Shown here piece by piece: positions 41,201 to 53,500 of a DNA stretch of 59,000 nt; within the stretch, counting starts at the first letter, position 1; the number at the start of each line of letters is the position of its first letter. The notes beneath the pieces are model-generated. The model did not search any database. It was not told the DNA's origin and saw nothing but the letters and a program-made list of their open reading frames with translations. The translations under genes and the position numbers were made by a program. The stretch lies in NCBI GenBank assembly GCA_905221605.1, contig CAJNDS010002097.1, forward strand, positions 126,001-185,000. The letters are read 5' to 3'. The DNA is from Symbiodinium natans (taxonomy: Eukaryota > Sar > Dinophyceae > Suessiales > Symbiodiniaceae).

Positions 41201-44200
41201 AGTTTCAAACTACGGCCCAGAGGACGACATTCAGGGTTTGGGGATTCAAAACTAAATTAAGGCCTGGAGGCAAGAATAAAAATGAAGGCTCTGGGGCTCA
41301 AAACTGGCCAGTTGGCGGAATCGAGTCGAGCCCGCTGCTTTTGCTAATCCTGAAAGGACTGGCCTGCCACTTTTGCCTGAAAGGGCTGCTTGGACGTTCA
41401 TGGTACTTATTAAGTACTTATAAGTGTACCAAAAACCATATTAGGGCACTTCAGGGGCTTATAAGTGGGTTGTACGTACAGTTATAACTGGTTAATAAGT
41501 ACCATGACCCTCCAAGTGGAAACATCCGCGGACCCGTTGCTTCTGCTTCCTGAAACGAAAAATTGCTTTGGGGGATGAAGAAGGTGGAAAGAACAGTTTT
41601 CAGAACGGCCGAAGGGCCGCCCCAACGCAGAGACATCTTGCTTTCCCGACAGCTGCATTTTGCTAGATAACCTTGCTTGTTCCTGGCGTTTGGCCAGACG
41701 ATTGCTCCACAGAACCATGTTATCCCCCCTTGATAGGGGGGTGGGGGGTAGACAACCCTAAGCCGTCCAAGGTTTGTAGTTTGGGTGGGAGGGTGGGCAT
41801 TGCCGCTCGTGCGCCGACCCCCAACCACTTCATGGAGGGTCGAAGCGCGTTCGCATCGCAAAACCCTAAACCATGAACCCTAAACCCTAAACATCCCTAA
41901 ACCCTAAACCCTAAACCCGGAACCCTAAACCCTAAACCCTAAACCCTAAACCCTACACCCTCTCCAAAGCCTAAACCCGGGGCGCCTTGCGCCTTGGGGT
42001 TCCGTGGCTGATGTTCAGGATGTGGGGCTTGACGTCTGACGGCTTCTTATCTTAGTTGCTGAGTTCATAAGCCCCAAAAAAGTGTACACTTTCGGTTCTA
42101 TAGGGGATTATCGTATCCCAAAAAAGTGTAAAGTGTACTCGCTCAACTACTAAGTTGGGGCTTCGTGTGAGGACTTCACCCCCCTTTTTCAGGGTGCTTC
42201 GGGGTTTGGGTGTTTTGGGCTTTGGGGTTGGTTGTGGGTTTAGGGTTCTCATGGGTTGTCTGTGGGGTTCTGGGCTTAGGGTTTGGGTTTCTTTTGGGTT
42301 CGGGATTTCGGGTTTGGGGTTCTGTCGGGTCTGGGTGGGTTCGTTGAGGTTCGGGGTTTCTTATTTTGGTTGTTAGGGTTCAGGGTTCTTTGGGGTTTCG
42401 GGTTTTTGGTTCGCTAAACTTCGAGACTTGCACACCTGCAAGCAACCATTAAACCCTGAAGCAAACGACTCCCAGGGCGCTGTCGAGCGCGGCGTCAACC
42501 TCGCCACGATGCGCCAGCGTGGCGCTGTCAGCCTGCCATGTGTGGGAGCCGCGAGCTCGTGGGGTTTAGGGTTTAGGGTTTAGGGTTTAGGGTTTAGGGT
42601 TTAGGGTTTAGGGTTTAGGGCTTAGGGGTTTCTGAGGTTGAGCTCGGGCTTCAAGGTTTATACGGTTTGGGTCTAGGGTTTAGGACTTACCCCGTCCACG
42701 CCAGGCGCTGGGCTGCATGGCCGGAGAGCTGGTGGGAGGATGCGGCGGGGCTGCTCCGGGCCGCAGAACCCGGAGCACGCCCCATGCCCACCAGTCGGGC
42801 TTTCTCTGTGCTGGCTCGAAGGATGGACAGAAGGTTTTGGGTTTTGGGTTTTAGGGTTTACGGCTTGGGGTTTAGGCTTGGGGTTGGGCTTGCTACTATT
42901 TAGAGTTTGGGATGGACAGCCATCCTTCTGCCAATTGCACAAACAAGAAGCCATAAAGCGCCTGTGCGGAGCGCTTTCCCTAAACCCTAAACCCTCAATA
43001 CCTCATTTGATGTCGCGCCCACAGTACGAGGGGGCATATGGGGGCGAGCAGATGCGTGACCTCTGTGGCACCCTACACCCTACACCCTACACCCTACACC
43101 CTACACCCTACACCCTACACCCTACACCCTAAACCCTAAACCCTAAACCCTAAACCCAACCACCAAATCTGCAGGATCTTGACGTTGCTCTGGGGGCCTT
43201 AGGGGTTTGCGAGCCTAGAGGTTCACCAAGGGCTTTTCTTGGGACATTGTTTTTTTTTTTTGGGGGGGGGGGGGGAGTTCGCGCTGAGGAGTTTAGGGTG
43301 CTTGGGTGGCAAAACGGCCCAAAGTACGTCAGATTGATAAGGTGCAAACCACAAGTGCTGTGTTGTTTTTAGACTCACAGGGTTGGGTCGTGCCTAAACC
43401 TTAAGCCCTAAACCTTAGATTCCTGATGAGTTATTATCTTGTCGGGGATCTTGTGGCTCGCGGTTTGCGATTTTGTCCGTAGAGTCGAAAGACATGTTCA
43501 TCATCATCACCATCACCATCACCATCATCATCGTCATCAGCCAGGATAGCCCTTAAAACGCTCTGCAAAGTATTCCTGAATATGCTCCTCTTAAACCCAA
43601 CAAGGGAAGAACACATAACATGTCCGAAGGGCCTACAAACCTAAAGCTCGACCTTGCCTAACATAGGGGTTGGAATTATTACTAATACTATTCCTTTATG
43701 GTCCCTTTATAAATATACTCTAATAACCCTATTACTCAGGCCCCTATGTTGGACTGTCAACTTTAGCCCCTGGTTGCTTAGAAGCTTCTGGTGGAGGCTG
43801 TAAAAGTTGGGCTATGGCACAGATTGCGGTGGTTCAGGAAAACCCCCCTGGTTCTTAGTGGGGAATGAGGGAAATGAGGGGCCCTATATATACCCTTGAA
43901 GGGATTCTATGGGGCCTTCATTCCCTCGTTCCCTCCTACGAACCATCCGGAAGAGTCAGGTTGAGGTGTGGGGGTCCGAGGGGGGGGTCTCACGAATGTA
44001 AGGCTTCTGGTTCTGGTCTTCGCAGGGCAAAACAATCTTGGCTGCACTTAGTAGGGTAGCTGTCAATTAAATGTTTGGCTGGCCTTATTCAGAGACCCAA
44101 TAAAACCCAAAAAGGCCAAGGATCTAAAGCTACAGTAAAGCACCACAGAGCAATCTTCGCAGCGCCTTCGGGCTTCAGGGGCTTCCCAGGGCTTGGGGGC

Positions 44201-47200
44201 TTAGGACCTTAGGATAGGATAAACCCTAAGCCTAAACCCTAAACCCTAAACCCTAAACCCTAAACCCTAAACCCTAAACCCTAAACCCTGAACCCTAAAC
44301 CCTAAACCCTCAAGCCCAAACCCTGCACCCTGGGAAGCCTCTGGTTCGGCCCGACTGACCGCCACGATGGCCGTGGACGCGCGACGAAGACCTGGGCACT
44401 CGACTTGAGCTTGTTCTGGCATCTTTAGACGGCTTAAGGTTCTAGGGTTTTAGGGTTTTAGGGTTTAGGGTTTTAGGTTTTTGGGTTTTAGGGTTTGGGG
44501 TCAGCTTTAGACGGCTTAGGGTTTTAAGGTTTAGGGTTTTTAGGTTTAGTGTTTTAGGGTTTTGGGTTTTAGGGTTTAGGGTTTTAGGGTTTAGGGTTTT
44601 AGGGTTTGGGGTTCAGGGCTCCTCCCCCCCACCCTCAAAAACCAATACCCCCTAGCCAAGATTAAGGCTCAAAGAAGGCGCCTGCTTGGGCGCTAAACGT
44701 ATAACCCCACTCCAGCGTATAAAACTCAAGTACTCAGAAGGGTAGCTAAAACTTAAAATTTTAGCTACCTTATTAAGAAACCCAACAAACCCAAAAAGGC
44801 TAAGGATCTAAAGTTACAGTAAAGTACCACAAAGTAGGTAGACCCTAAACCCCTGAGACCCTGATGCTGAAGCTGCACTCAGACTGACGAACCCACATGG
44901 CCCTCAATGGTTCCTGAAGAACCCTAAACCCTGAACCCTAAACCCTAAACCCTAAACTCTAAAACCTAAACCTAAAAGTCAAAAACAGTTTCAAACACCT
45001 GAAACCAAAGATCCTAAATCTCTAAACCCCTACAAGCCCTAAATCCCTAAGCCCTGCATCCCAACACTCTGAAAGCAAGAACTCCCAGACCCGAAAACGA
45101 AGTCCCAGCCGCGCCCACCAGCGACCGCAGCTAGCAAAGCGCTGAAGCCGGCCCGGGCCGAGAGATGAACGGTACCTCATCGTCTCGTTTAGGGTTTAGG
45201 GTTTAGGGTTTAGGGATTAGGGTTTAGGGTTTACGGTTTAGGGTTTAGGCTTAGGGCTTAGGGTTTAGGGATGTTCCCCCTTATGCTAACAGTAGTCCTT
45301 AATGGGGATAAAAATGGGGGATACTAGAATCCCTCTTAAGGACCGTTAGTATAAGGGTGTACATCCCAAGTTATGGGTCATTTGGGGTTCGGGTTTAGGG
45401 CCTCAAGGCCTTCGTAGGTTTAAGGGTTGAGGGTAGCAAAGGGTTAGGGATTGAGTTTCTTTTGCGTTTGCTTGAAGGCTCATGAATAGCTCTCACATGC
45501 AGGGTAAGAAGAATCTAGCCACTTAAAGCTGGAACCCTAAACCCTCCGACCTGCCACCTGTCCCTCCTAACCCCCCCCCCCGCCCCCAAGCCCTTGAACA
45601 AATTCCTGAATTTGACCCTCTTAAACCCAATAAGAGACCTTATGAAACGTCCCCTAAACCCCAAACCCCAAACCCCAAACCCTAAACCCTAAACCCTTTG
45701 AGGGTGCCGGCCCCCTTTGGCCCCACCGGCCTCGAAGTGCCCCTTGGAGTCGGTTTCCACAACGTGGGACCTGCGCCAGTGGGACAACACAAATGCGCTT
45801 TAGGGTTTAGGTTAGGGTTTAGGGTTTAGGGTTTAGGGTTTAGGGTTTAGGGCTTAGGGCTTAGGGCTTAGGGCTTAGGGCTTAGGGCTTAGGGCTTAGG
45901 GCTTCGGGCTTAGGGTGTTTAGTGTTCAGGGTTTAGGGTTCAAAAAACCCTTTGACCTGCACAGTTATGAACACTGAAGTCCTCCAGACCTCCCCTGCAA
46001 CCTAAGCCCTGCAGAAGCCATAACACAGCACTCTAAGCCCTGGTTCTTAGTAGGGTTTAGGGTTTAGGGTTTAGGGTTTAGGGTTTAGTGTGGAGAGGGT
46101 TCTTAGTAGGGAATGAGGGAATGATAGCCCTATATATACCCTTTAAGGGACGACATAGGGCCCTAATTCCCTCATTCTCTAAGCTACCCGAAATCCCTGG
46201 CGAGCCCTCAACCTAATGACATGAGTGAATACCTTAAAGTAAAGCTCTCACCCCGACATCCTGGAAAAAGTGCCAAATACCTAAACCCTGCACCCTGCAC
46301 TCCCCAAATTTCAAACCCAAAACCCTAAACCCTGAACCCTAAACCCTAAACCCTGAACTCTAAACCCGAAACCCTAAACCCTAAACCCTACACCCCCTAG
46401 ACCGCTTGGACCCTAAACCGAAGTCCAAAGGGCCGACGGCTTCGGCGGTCGCCACGGCCGCAGCCAAGGCATCCTTGGGGTCCCAAGGTTTAGGGTTTAG
46501 GGGGTCAGGGTTTAGGGTTTAGGGTTTAGGAGGGTTTAGGGAGGTTTAGGGACCTTGGGTTTAGGGTTTGGGGTTTCGGGTTCAGGGTTTAGGGTTTCGG
46601 GTTTGGGGTTCAGGGCTTAGGATTCAGGGTTTGGGGTTTCGGGTTGGCCTGAATTCTTTGGGGCCTTCCAGAGAGCCGACATTCCCGGGAATGCGGAGTA
46701 TGCCTGAAATTTCAGTAGGCCTTTGCGTTTAGGACTCAAGGAATGCGATTCTCAAGCTATCTTGCGACTCTGAATATGATTTATGGAAAAGCTTCACTAA
46801 GAGGTATTGGGTTCTCTGGAGCTTGAGAGGCTTTAGGAATTCAGGTTTTGGGTCTCAGGGATCTTTAGCGGGTCGTAACGGGGCTTTGGGGTTTGGGGTT
46901 TAGGGTTTAGGTCCAGTTTAGGTGCTAGGGATTCTGTTTGAGGTCTTCAGGGCACCCAGGGTTTGAGGGTTTCTTCGGGCTTGGATGTTTGCGCGGTCAT
47001 TTCGGGCCAAAGATAGGTTGAGGGTTTAGGGTTTAGGGTTTACGTAACCCCCTAAATGATGAACATCTAAGAGCTAAGCGTCAAGTAGAAACACCCTACC
47101 CTACATGCATCCCCCTGCTCTGAAAAGCCCATACCTTCCACGCCGGAGCCGAAGATCTTCAGGACACAGGACACTAAACGCTAAACCCTAAACCCGAATA

Positions 47201-47515
47201 GACCCCCAAAATCTACCGATCTCTTCTTGTTGGGGCTATTTCTTAAACTAAACAGTAGGCTGGCAGGGTTTAGAAATTAAGGGCTTGCCCCTCAACCCTC
47301 AACCCTCAACCCTCAACCCTAAACCCTAAACCCTAAATCCTAACCCCCGTGAAGAGTCAGGTTCCTGTGAAGGGCCACTCCATGGTGTCGCAACATGGCG
47401 GACGTCAGGGGTGCTTTGAGGTCGAGGGCTTTGGGGTTTATATTAAAACAAATACAAATATATGTATGTCTGCATATCTTTGGATGTTTGCTTGCACATA
47501 TAGAAAAAAATATAG

Positions 47516-47570
<55 letters not shown>

Positions 47571-50500
47571 GGGTTTACGCAAATAAGGGGCCCCTCGTAG
47601 ATTCCCCTAAATAGTAGCATTCTCTTACAATAAGGACCCCGTGAAGCTACCCCTAATTTCGGAAACCCTAAACCCTAAACCCTGAACCCTAAACCCTAAA
47701 ACCCCCCATATCCGCCGACCCCAGCCGGGGGCGGCGTCAGTGAAGACCCACTGCGTGTTAGACCTTCCACCTCATCTATGACAGGCTTGCCGCTCCCACC
47801 CCCACCCCCCACCCCCACCCACCCCGCCATTCCCCATGGTCCCATGGCCCCAGCCTTCTACCATAGGCCCTAAGCTGAGTTTTAAGGGCTCCAGTTCGCG
47901 CTTGCTCCACTTCCCCCCCCATGACCCTCTGGCCCCATGGCTTCATGGCCCCAGCGCCCCAGGGCCCTACCCCCATGGTTCCATGGCACTATAAGGGCTC
48001 CAGTGCGTGCCCGCTTCCTCCACTCCCCCCCACCGCTCCCCATGGCCCTCTGGCCCCATGGCTTCATGGCCCCAGCGGCCCAGGCCCACCCCCAGGTCCA
48101 TGGCCCTCTGGCCCCACGGCTTCATGGCCCCCGCAGCCTGGCTCCAGCCTTCTATCAAAAACGCTTCCTCTCTTTCATGCTCTCTGCGGCCCAGCCCTGA
48201 CACGCGCATGGTCCAGGGCCCTACCCCCATGGTCCCATGGCTGGCCCCATGTCCCCAGCGCTTCAGGGCCCTACCCCCATGGTCCCATCCCTACCCCCAT
48301 GGTCCCATCCTCAGCCTTCTTACCAGGCTCCAATGCATGTTCGGCACCCGCCCTCTCCGCCCTGGCTATGGCTTCATGGCCCCAACAGCCCAGGCCTGTC
48401 CCATGGCCCCAGCCCCCAGCGGCCCAGGGCCTACCCCCAGGTCCATGGCCCCAGCCTTTCCAGCCTTCACCATACCCCGTATTCCCATGACCCAGCCTTC
48501 TGCCAGTTGCTCCACCCGCCCCCACCCCACCCCCTCACGGACAAGGCAATGATTTAAAGGGTTCCAGGCTAATTCTTAAGGGCTCCAGTGCATGCCCGCG
48601 CCCCCTCCGTTTTCCCCCGCCTCCTCCCCCCCCACCCCCCTGCCCCGCCCAGCCTTTACCAGAGGCCTCAAGCTGAGTTTTGGGCTCAGTGCAATGTCCC
48701 AGGCCTACTTCCATGGTTGAGTTTTAACGGTTTCCGCCCGACCGCCCCCATGGCCAATGGCTTCACGGCCCCAGCGGCCCAGCGCCACCGCCCACGTGTC
48801 CCAGTCTCTCCGCCCACTCCGGCCGGTCGCCGTAACCCCAGCGGCCCAGGGCCTACGCCAGGTCCATGGCCCCAGCCTTCACCATGCCCAAGCTGACACC
48901 TCCATGGCATCCAAACCCCATGACTTCATAGGCCCAGCGAGTTTGAAGCGCTTCCTCCACTTCCCCCAGACCGCTCCCCACGAGCGGCCCAGGGCCTACC
49001 CCAAGCTGAGTTTTGGGGCTCACCCCCCATGGTCCCATGCCCGCCCTCTCCGCCCACTCCAACCGCTCCCCACGGCTGGCCATGGCTTCATGGCCCCAGC
49101 GCCCCGGGGCCCTACCCCCATGGTCCCATGGTTCAGCCTTCTCCCATCGGCCCCAAGCTGAGTCCCATTTCCTCCACTCCCCCCGCCCTCTCTGCCCACT
49201 CCGACTGCTACCCATGGCCCTCTGGCCCCATGGCTCACCCATGGTTCAGCCTTCGGCCCCAGCGGCCCAGGGCCTACCCCCAGGTCCAGCCCCGGCCTTC
49301 ACCATACCCAAGCTGAGAAAAGGGCTCACCCCCATTCTAACATGGCCCGCCTTCTGCCATAGACCCTAAGTTGCTCCACCCCGCCCGCCCCAGCGCCCCT
49401 TCAGGGCCCTACCCCCATGGTCCCATGGCCCAGCCTTCTACCATAGGCCCTAAGCTGAGTTTAAAGGGATCCAGTGCTCCAAGGGCATGCCCGCTTCCTC
49501 CACTCCCCCCGCCCTCTCCGCCCACTCCCACTGCTCCCCATGGCCCTCTGGCCCCAGCGGCCCTAGGCCCTAAGCTGAGTTTTAAGGGCTCCAGCGCATT
49601 CCCGCTTCCTCCACTCCCCCGCCCCATGGCTACTCCCATGGTCTTCTGCCATAGGCCCTAAGTTGTTCATGGCCCCAGCGCCCCAGGGCCCTACCCCCAG
49701 GGTCCCATGGCCCCAGCCTTCTACCAAGGCCCTAAGCTGAATTTTCAGGGCTCCAGTGCATGCCCGCTTCCTCCACTCCCCCCGCCCTCTCCGCCCTCTC
49801 CGACCCCATGGCTTCATGGCCCCAGCGGCCCAGGGCCCTACCCCCATGGTCCCATGGTCCAGCCTTCTACCATTGAACTGAGTTTTAAGGGCTCCAGTGC
49901 ATGCCAGCTTCCTCCACTCCCCCCGACCGCTCCGCATGGCCCTCTGCCCCATGGCTTCATGGCCCCAGCGGCCCAGGGCCTTCCCCTATGGTGCCAAGGG
50001 CTCCAGTGCATGCCCGCTTCCTCCACTCCCTTCCGCCCTCTCCGCCCACTCCGACCGCTCCCCATCATGGCCCTGGCCCCATGCTTCATGGTTTCAGCGG
50101 CCCTAGGTAAGGGACCACTCCCCCCCGCAATCCCCCGCCCCACCCGCCCATATGCCCCCCCCTCCACCTGCCTTCCGCCCCCCCACCCACACACCCCCCA
50201 CCCCCCCCACCCCACCCCCCCACCCCCCACCCCCCCTCCTGTCGGGGTTGAGCCGGACAGAGCGTGCTTCAATTCTTAGGATGGGGTCGGCGGCATTGGC
50301 GGTAGCCATTAAATATACATGGCATCGCTTAGGCCGCAGGCTGAGAGCAGTGTGGCACTCTGTGGATTCGCGGCAGCACCGAAGCTGTCGACCCGGAGCA
50401 ACTTTGGGGACCGGAGGGTTTAGGGTTGAGGGTTTAGGGTTTAGGGTTTGGGCCCAAAAACGAAAGCAAAACCCACCCCAACCCCATCAAACCCTACAAA

Positions 50501-53500
50501 CCTTGTAAACCCTTCAAACCCTAAATCAAGGCAAAGTGTATTGGGCTTCTTTGGGCGGTTCAGCGGCCGAGATGGCTTCACGAGTGTTTAAGGCTTAGGG
50601 CTTAGGGTTAGGGATTTGGGGTTTCCCGGGTTCGAGATATTGTGTATACGTGCTGCCGGTGGCATTTCATAGCTCTAAAATGAACATCTGTTGTCGTGGG
50701 TAAGTGTCAATCCGAGCCGCTAGCCTCTCTCCACAACACCTACCGGGACAAAAAGATGCAAACCCGTGTTACGCCAGCGTCTCCTGACTCATCGGAGACC
50801 CACCGAGCCAAACCATGATGCTTCAGCCAACCCAGCCATGAGGGTTGTGGGCTAACCCTAAGCTAACCCTAAACCCTAAACCCTAAACCCTAAACCCCAA
50901 GCTTTGGGTAAGACTGGCCTGGTGGCCATTGGCCGTGGCCATCGACAGCGCCGAGTCGCCACGCCTCGGTCGCCGGCGCAGTTATGAGCCCCGACGCCGT
51001 CTTTGAGGTGTTGGGGTTTAGGGTTTCGGGTTTAGCGCTTCCTGGGTATAGGGTTTAGGGTTTAGCGCTTCCTGGGTATAGGGTTTAGGATTTCGGGTTT
51101 AGGGTTTCGGGTTTCGGGCTTTGGGCTATAGAGCTACAAAGAAATAAACGGTCTAACGTGTTTACTTGCCCCAGAGTTCTCTCCGCATCTGTACAGGGGT
51201 ACACAGGGTATGTAAGTAGTTACATGGTCCCTTGATACTGCCCCGTACCTTCTTCCAAGGCTAGCTAGCGTTCTTGGCTTGGATTGTTACAGCCCAAAAC
51301 TGGCGAAAGCACAAACAACCTCAAGACCATTGCCACAACTAGGTGTCTGTGTAGATCTTTTCCGGCTCATAGGTCATTGCGGCTTGGGTTAACTTTAGCT
51401 ACAAGTGGTGAAGACCTCATTCGGTAGCCCTAAACCCTAAACCCTAAACCCAAAACCCTAAACCCTAAACCCTAAACCCTAAACCCTAAACCCTAAACCC
51501 TAAACCCTAAACCCTAAACCCTAAACCCTACACCCTAAACCCTAAACCCTAAACCCTAAACCCTAAACCCTAAACCGGAACAGATTCCTCTCGACCTACG
51601 CCAGCCAAAGAGCTTAGGGCTCCGCAAACCCGAAACTATGCAAGACCTCTGAAGGCTTAAAAACCTAAACCCAAAATAAACCCTCCCTTACACCTAACCC
51701 CTGACCCCTGACTCGTAATCCCTGACCCCTAAACCCAGACCCTAAACCCTAAACCCTAAACCCTAAACCCTAAACCCCAAAGTATGGGCAGTCGTTGGGC
51801 TTGGCCTGTTCGTCGTGTCGCGCATGGCGCCTCTCTGCAGCAGTTCCTGCAGCTTCCGGCTTTTGGGTTTAGGGTTTAGGGCTTAGGGCTTAGGGCTCAG
51901 GGCTCAGGGGGCTTAGGGCTTAGGGCTTAGGGCTTAGGGCTTAGGGCTTAGGGGCTTAGGGGCTTAGGGGCTTAGGGCTCAGGGCTCAGGGGGCTTAGGG
52001 CTTAGGGCTTAGGGCTTAGGGCTTAGGGGCTTAGGGGCTTAGGGGCTTAAGGGCTTAGGGCTTAGGGCTTAGGGCTTAGGGGCTTAGGGGCTTAGGGGCT
52101 TAGGGGCTTAGGGGCTTAGGGCTTAGGGCTTAGGGGGCTCAGGGCTCAGAATCTCGTGTAGTCAGGGTTTTTCTGTGTGATTTTTGCAAGAGCTTATAGG
52201 CATGAGGGCTAAATATGGGCGCTGCAGAGCTTCTGAGGGTTCAGGAAGCTCCAAGGGTCACCAGACGTCTCCCGTCTATTTGGACGCCTTCGTGCCTGTT
52301 GTTTTGGGAGCACTCCGCCCGCAACAGGCCCTGACAACAGCAAAATGACCCTCAACCCTAAACCCTAAACCCTAAACCCTACAGGCTCGGTGGGGTCCAG
52401 ATTGTTGGGCATGATTTCTCCTTTGTTCGCGCAGGGTTACGCGTGCGTTCGCATAAACCTTATAGCTCAGGTCCTGGACCTTCAAGTGGGCCCTTTGAAC
52501 CCTGAACCCTGAACCCTGAAGCCCGAGCCCTAAACCCTAGACCCTAGACCCTAAACCCTAGCCCTAAACTTTAAACCCTATCCCTAAACCCAACACGGGT
52601 AAACGGAGCTCCAGGTCAGGCCTGCAGCACGCCGAGGTTGCCATTGCCCGCCGCATACCTGCAGCCGCCCGGTGTGGGAGCTTCGGGTTTCGAGCTAGAC
52701 CCAAGAGTAACCTGGGAAAAAAGGGGGGTGCCCTTTTTGGTTTAAAGGGGCTGATAGGGGAACCCGAACCCTCCAAAAAGGGGGGAATGAAGGCCTACTC
52801 TGGGTCGTAGAAAGGCTGAGGAAGGTGTAGGATTTGGGGGGGTTTAAGTTTTAGGGTTTACTTAGGCGTTAGGGTTCTTAGGGTTAAGAGGGTTCACTGG
52901 ATGAAGGTGGGTTTGGGGGTTTGTTGAGGGCGGAGGGGGGGGGGGTTTGGGCTCAGATTTCATTGTTTCAGGGGGGGGCGGGAAGGTTAAAGCTTTTTGA
53001 CACATCGGCTGGGGAGAGGGGGAAGTGTTTGAGGAGGGAGTTTACAGGGGTCTGGGGTCCGGATAAAATCGAGGTTTACGTTTACGGGCTTGTGGCTTTC
53101 GTTGTTCGGGGTACCAAGTACAAGGCACCCCAAAACCCGGCTACAGGCCAAAATCATCCGAAGTGATAAGGACGTGGGTTTAGGGCTTCGACTCCGAACC
53201 CCAAACCCACATGCTCGGGTGAGTTCAGGGTTTCGGGCTTAAGGCTTCTTGCCAGGAGGGTGCATGAGGGCCGTGTTCCCCTGCTCATCCGGCTGGTCAA
53301 CGGTGGCATTCGCCTGTCTTCTACACCGCTGTTTCGGACTCAGGGCTGTTTAGTGGTTTGGCCTAAACTCTAAGCCCCTAACCCTACCCTAAACTCTAAA
53401 CCCTAAACCCTGAACCCTGAACCCTAAACCCTAAACCAAAGACCCCCAAACCAACAAGAAGCCGAAGTCCTAAACCCCTAAACCCTAAAACGTCCGCAGC

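Noticed and set aside
47921-50279. Long ORFs of 100-190 aa on both strands (for example with the phrase WPHGFMAPAA)
   Set aside because: They are translations of a GC-rich minisatellite lacking stops; all frames and both strands are open and the words repeat.
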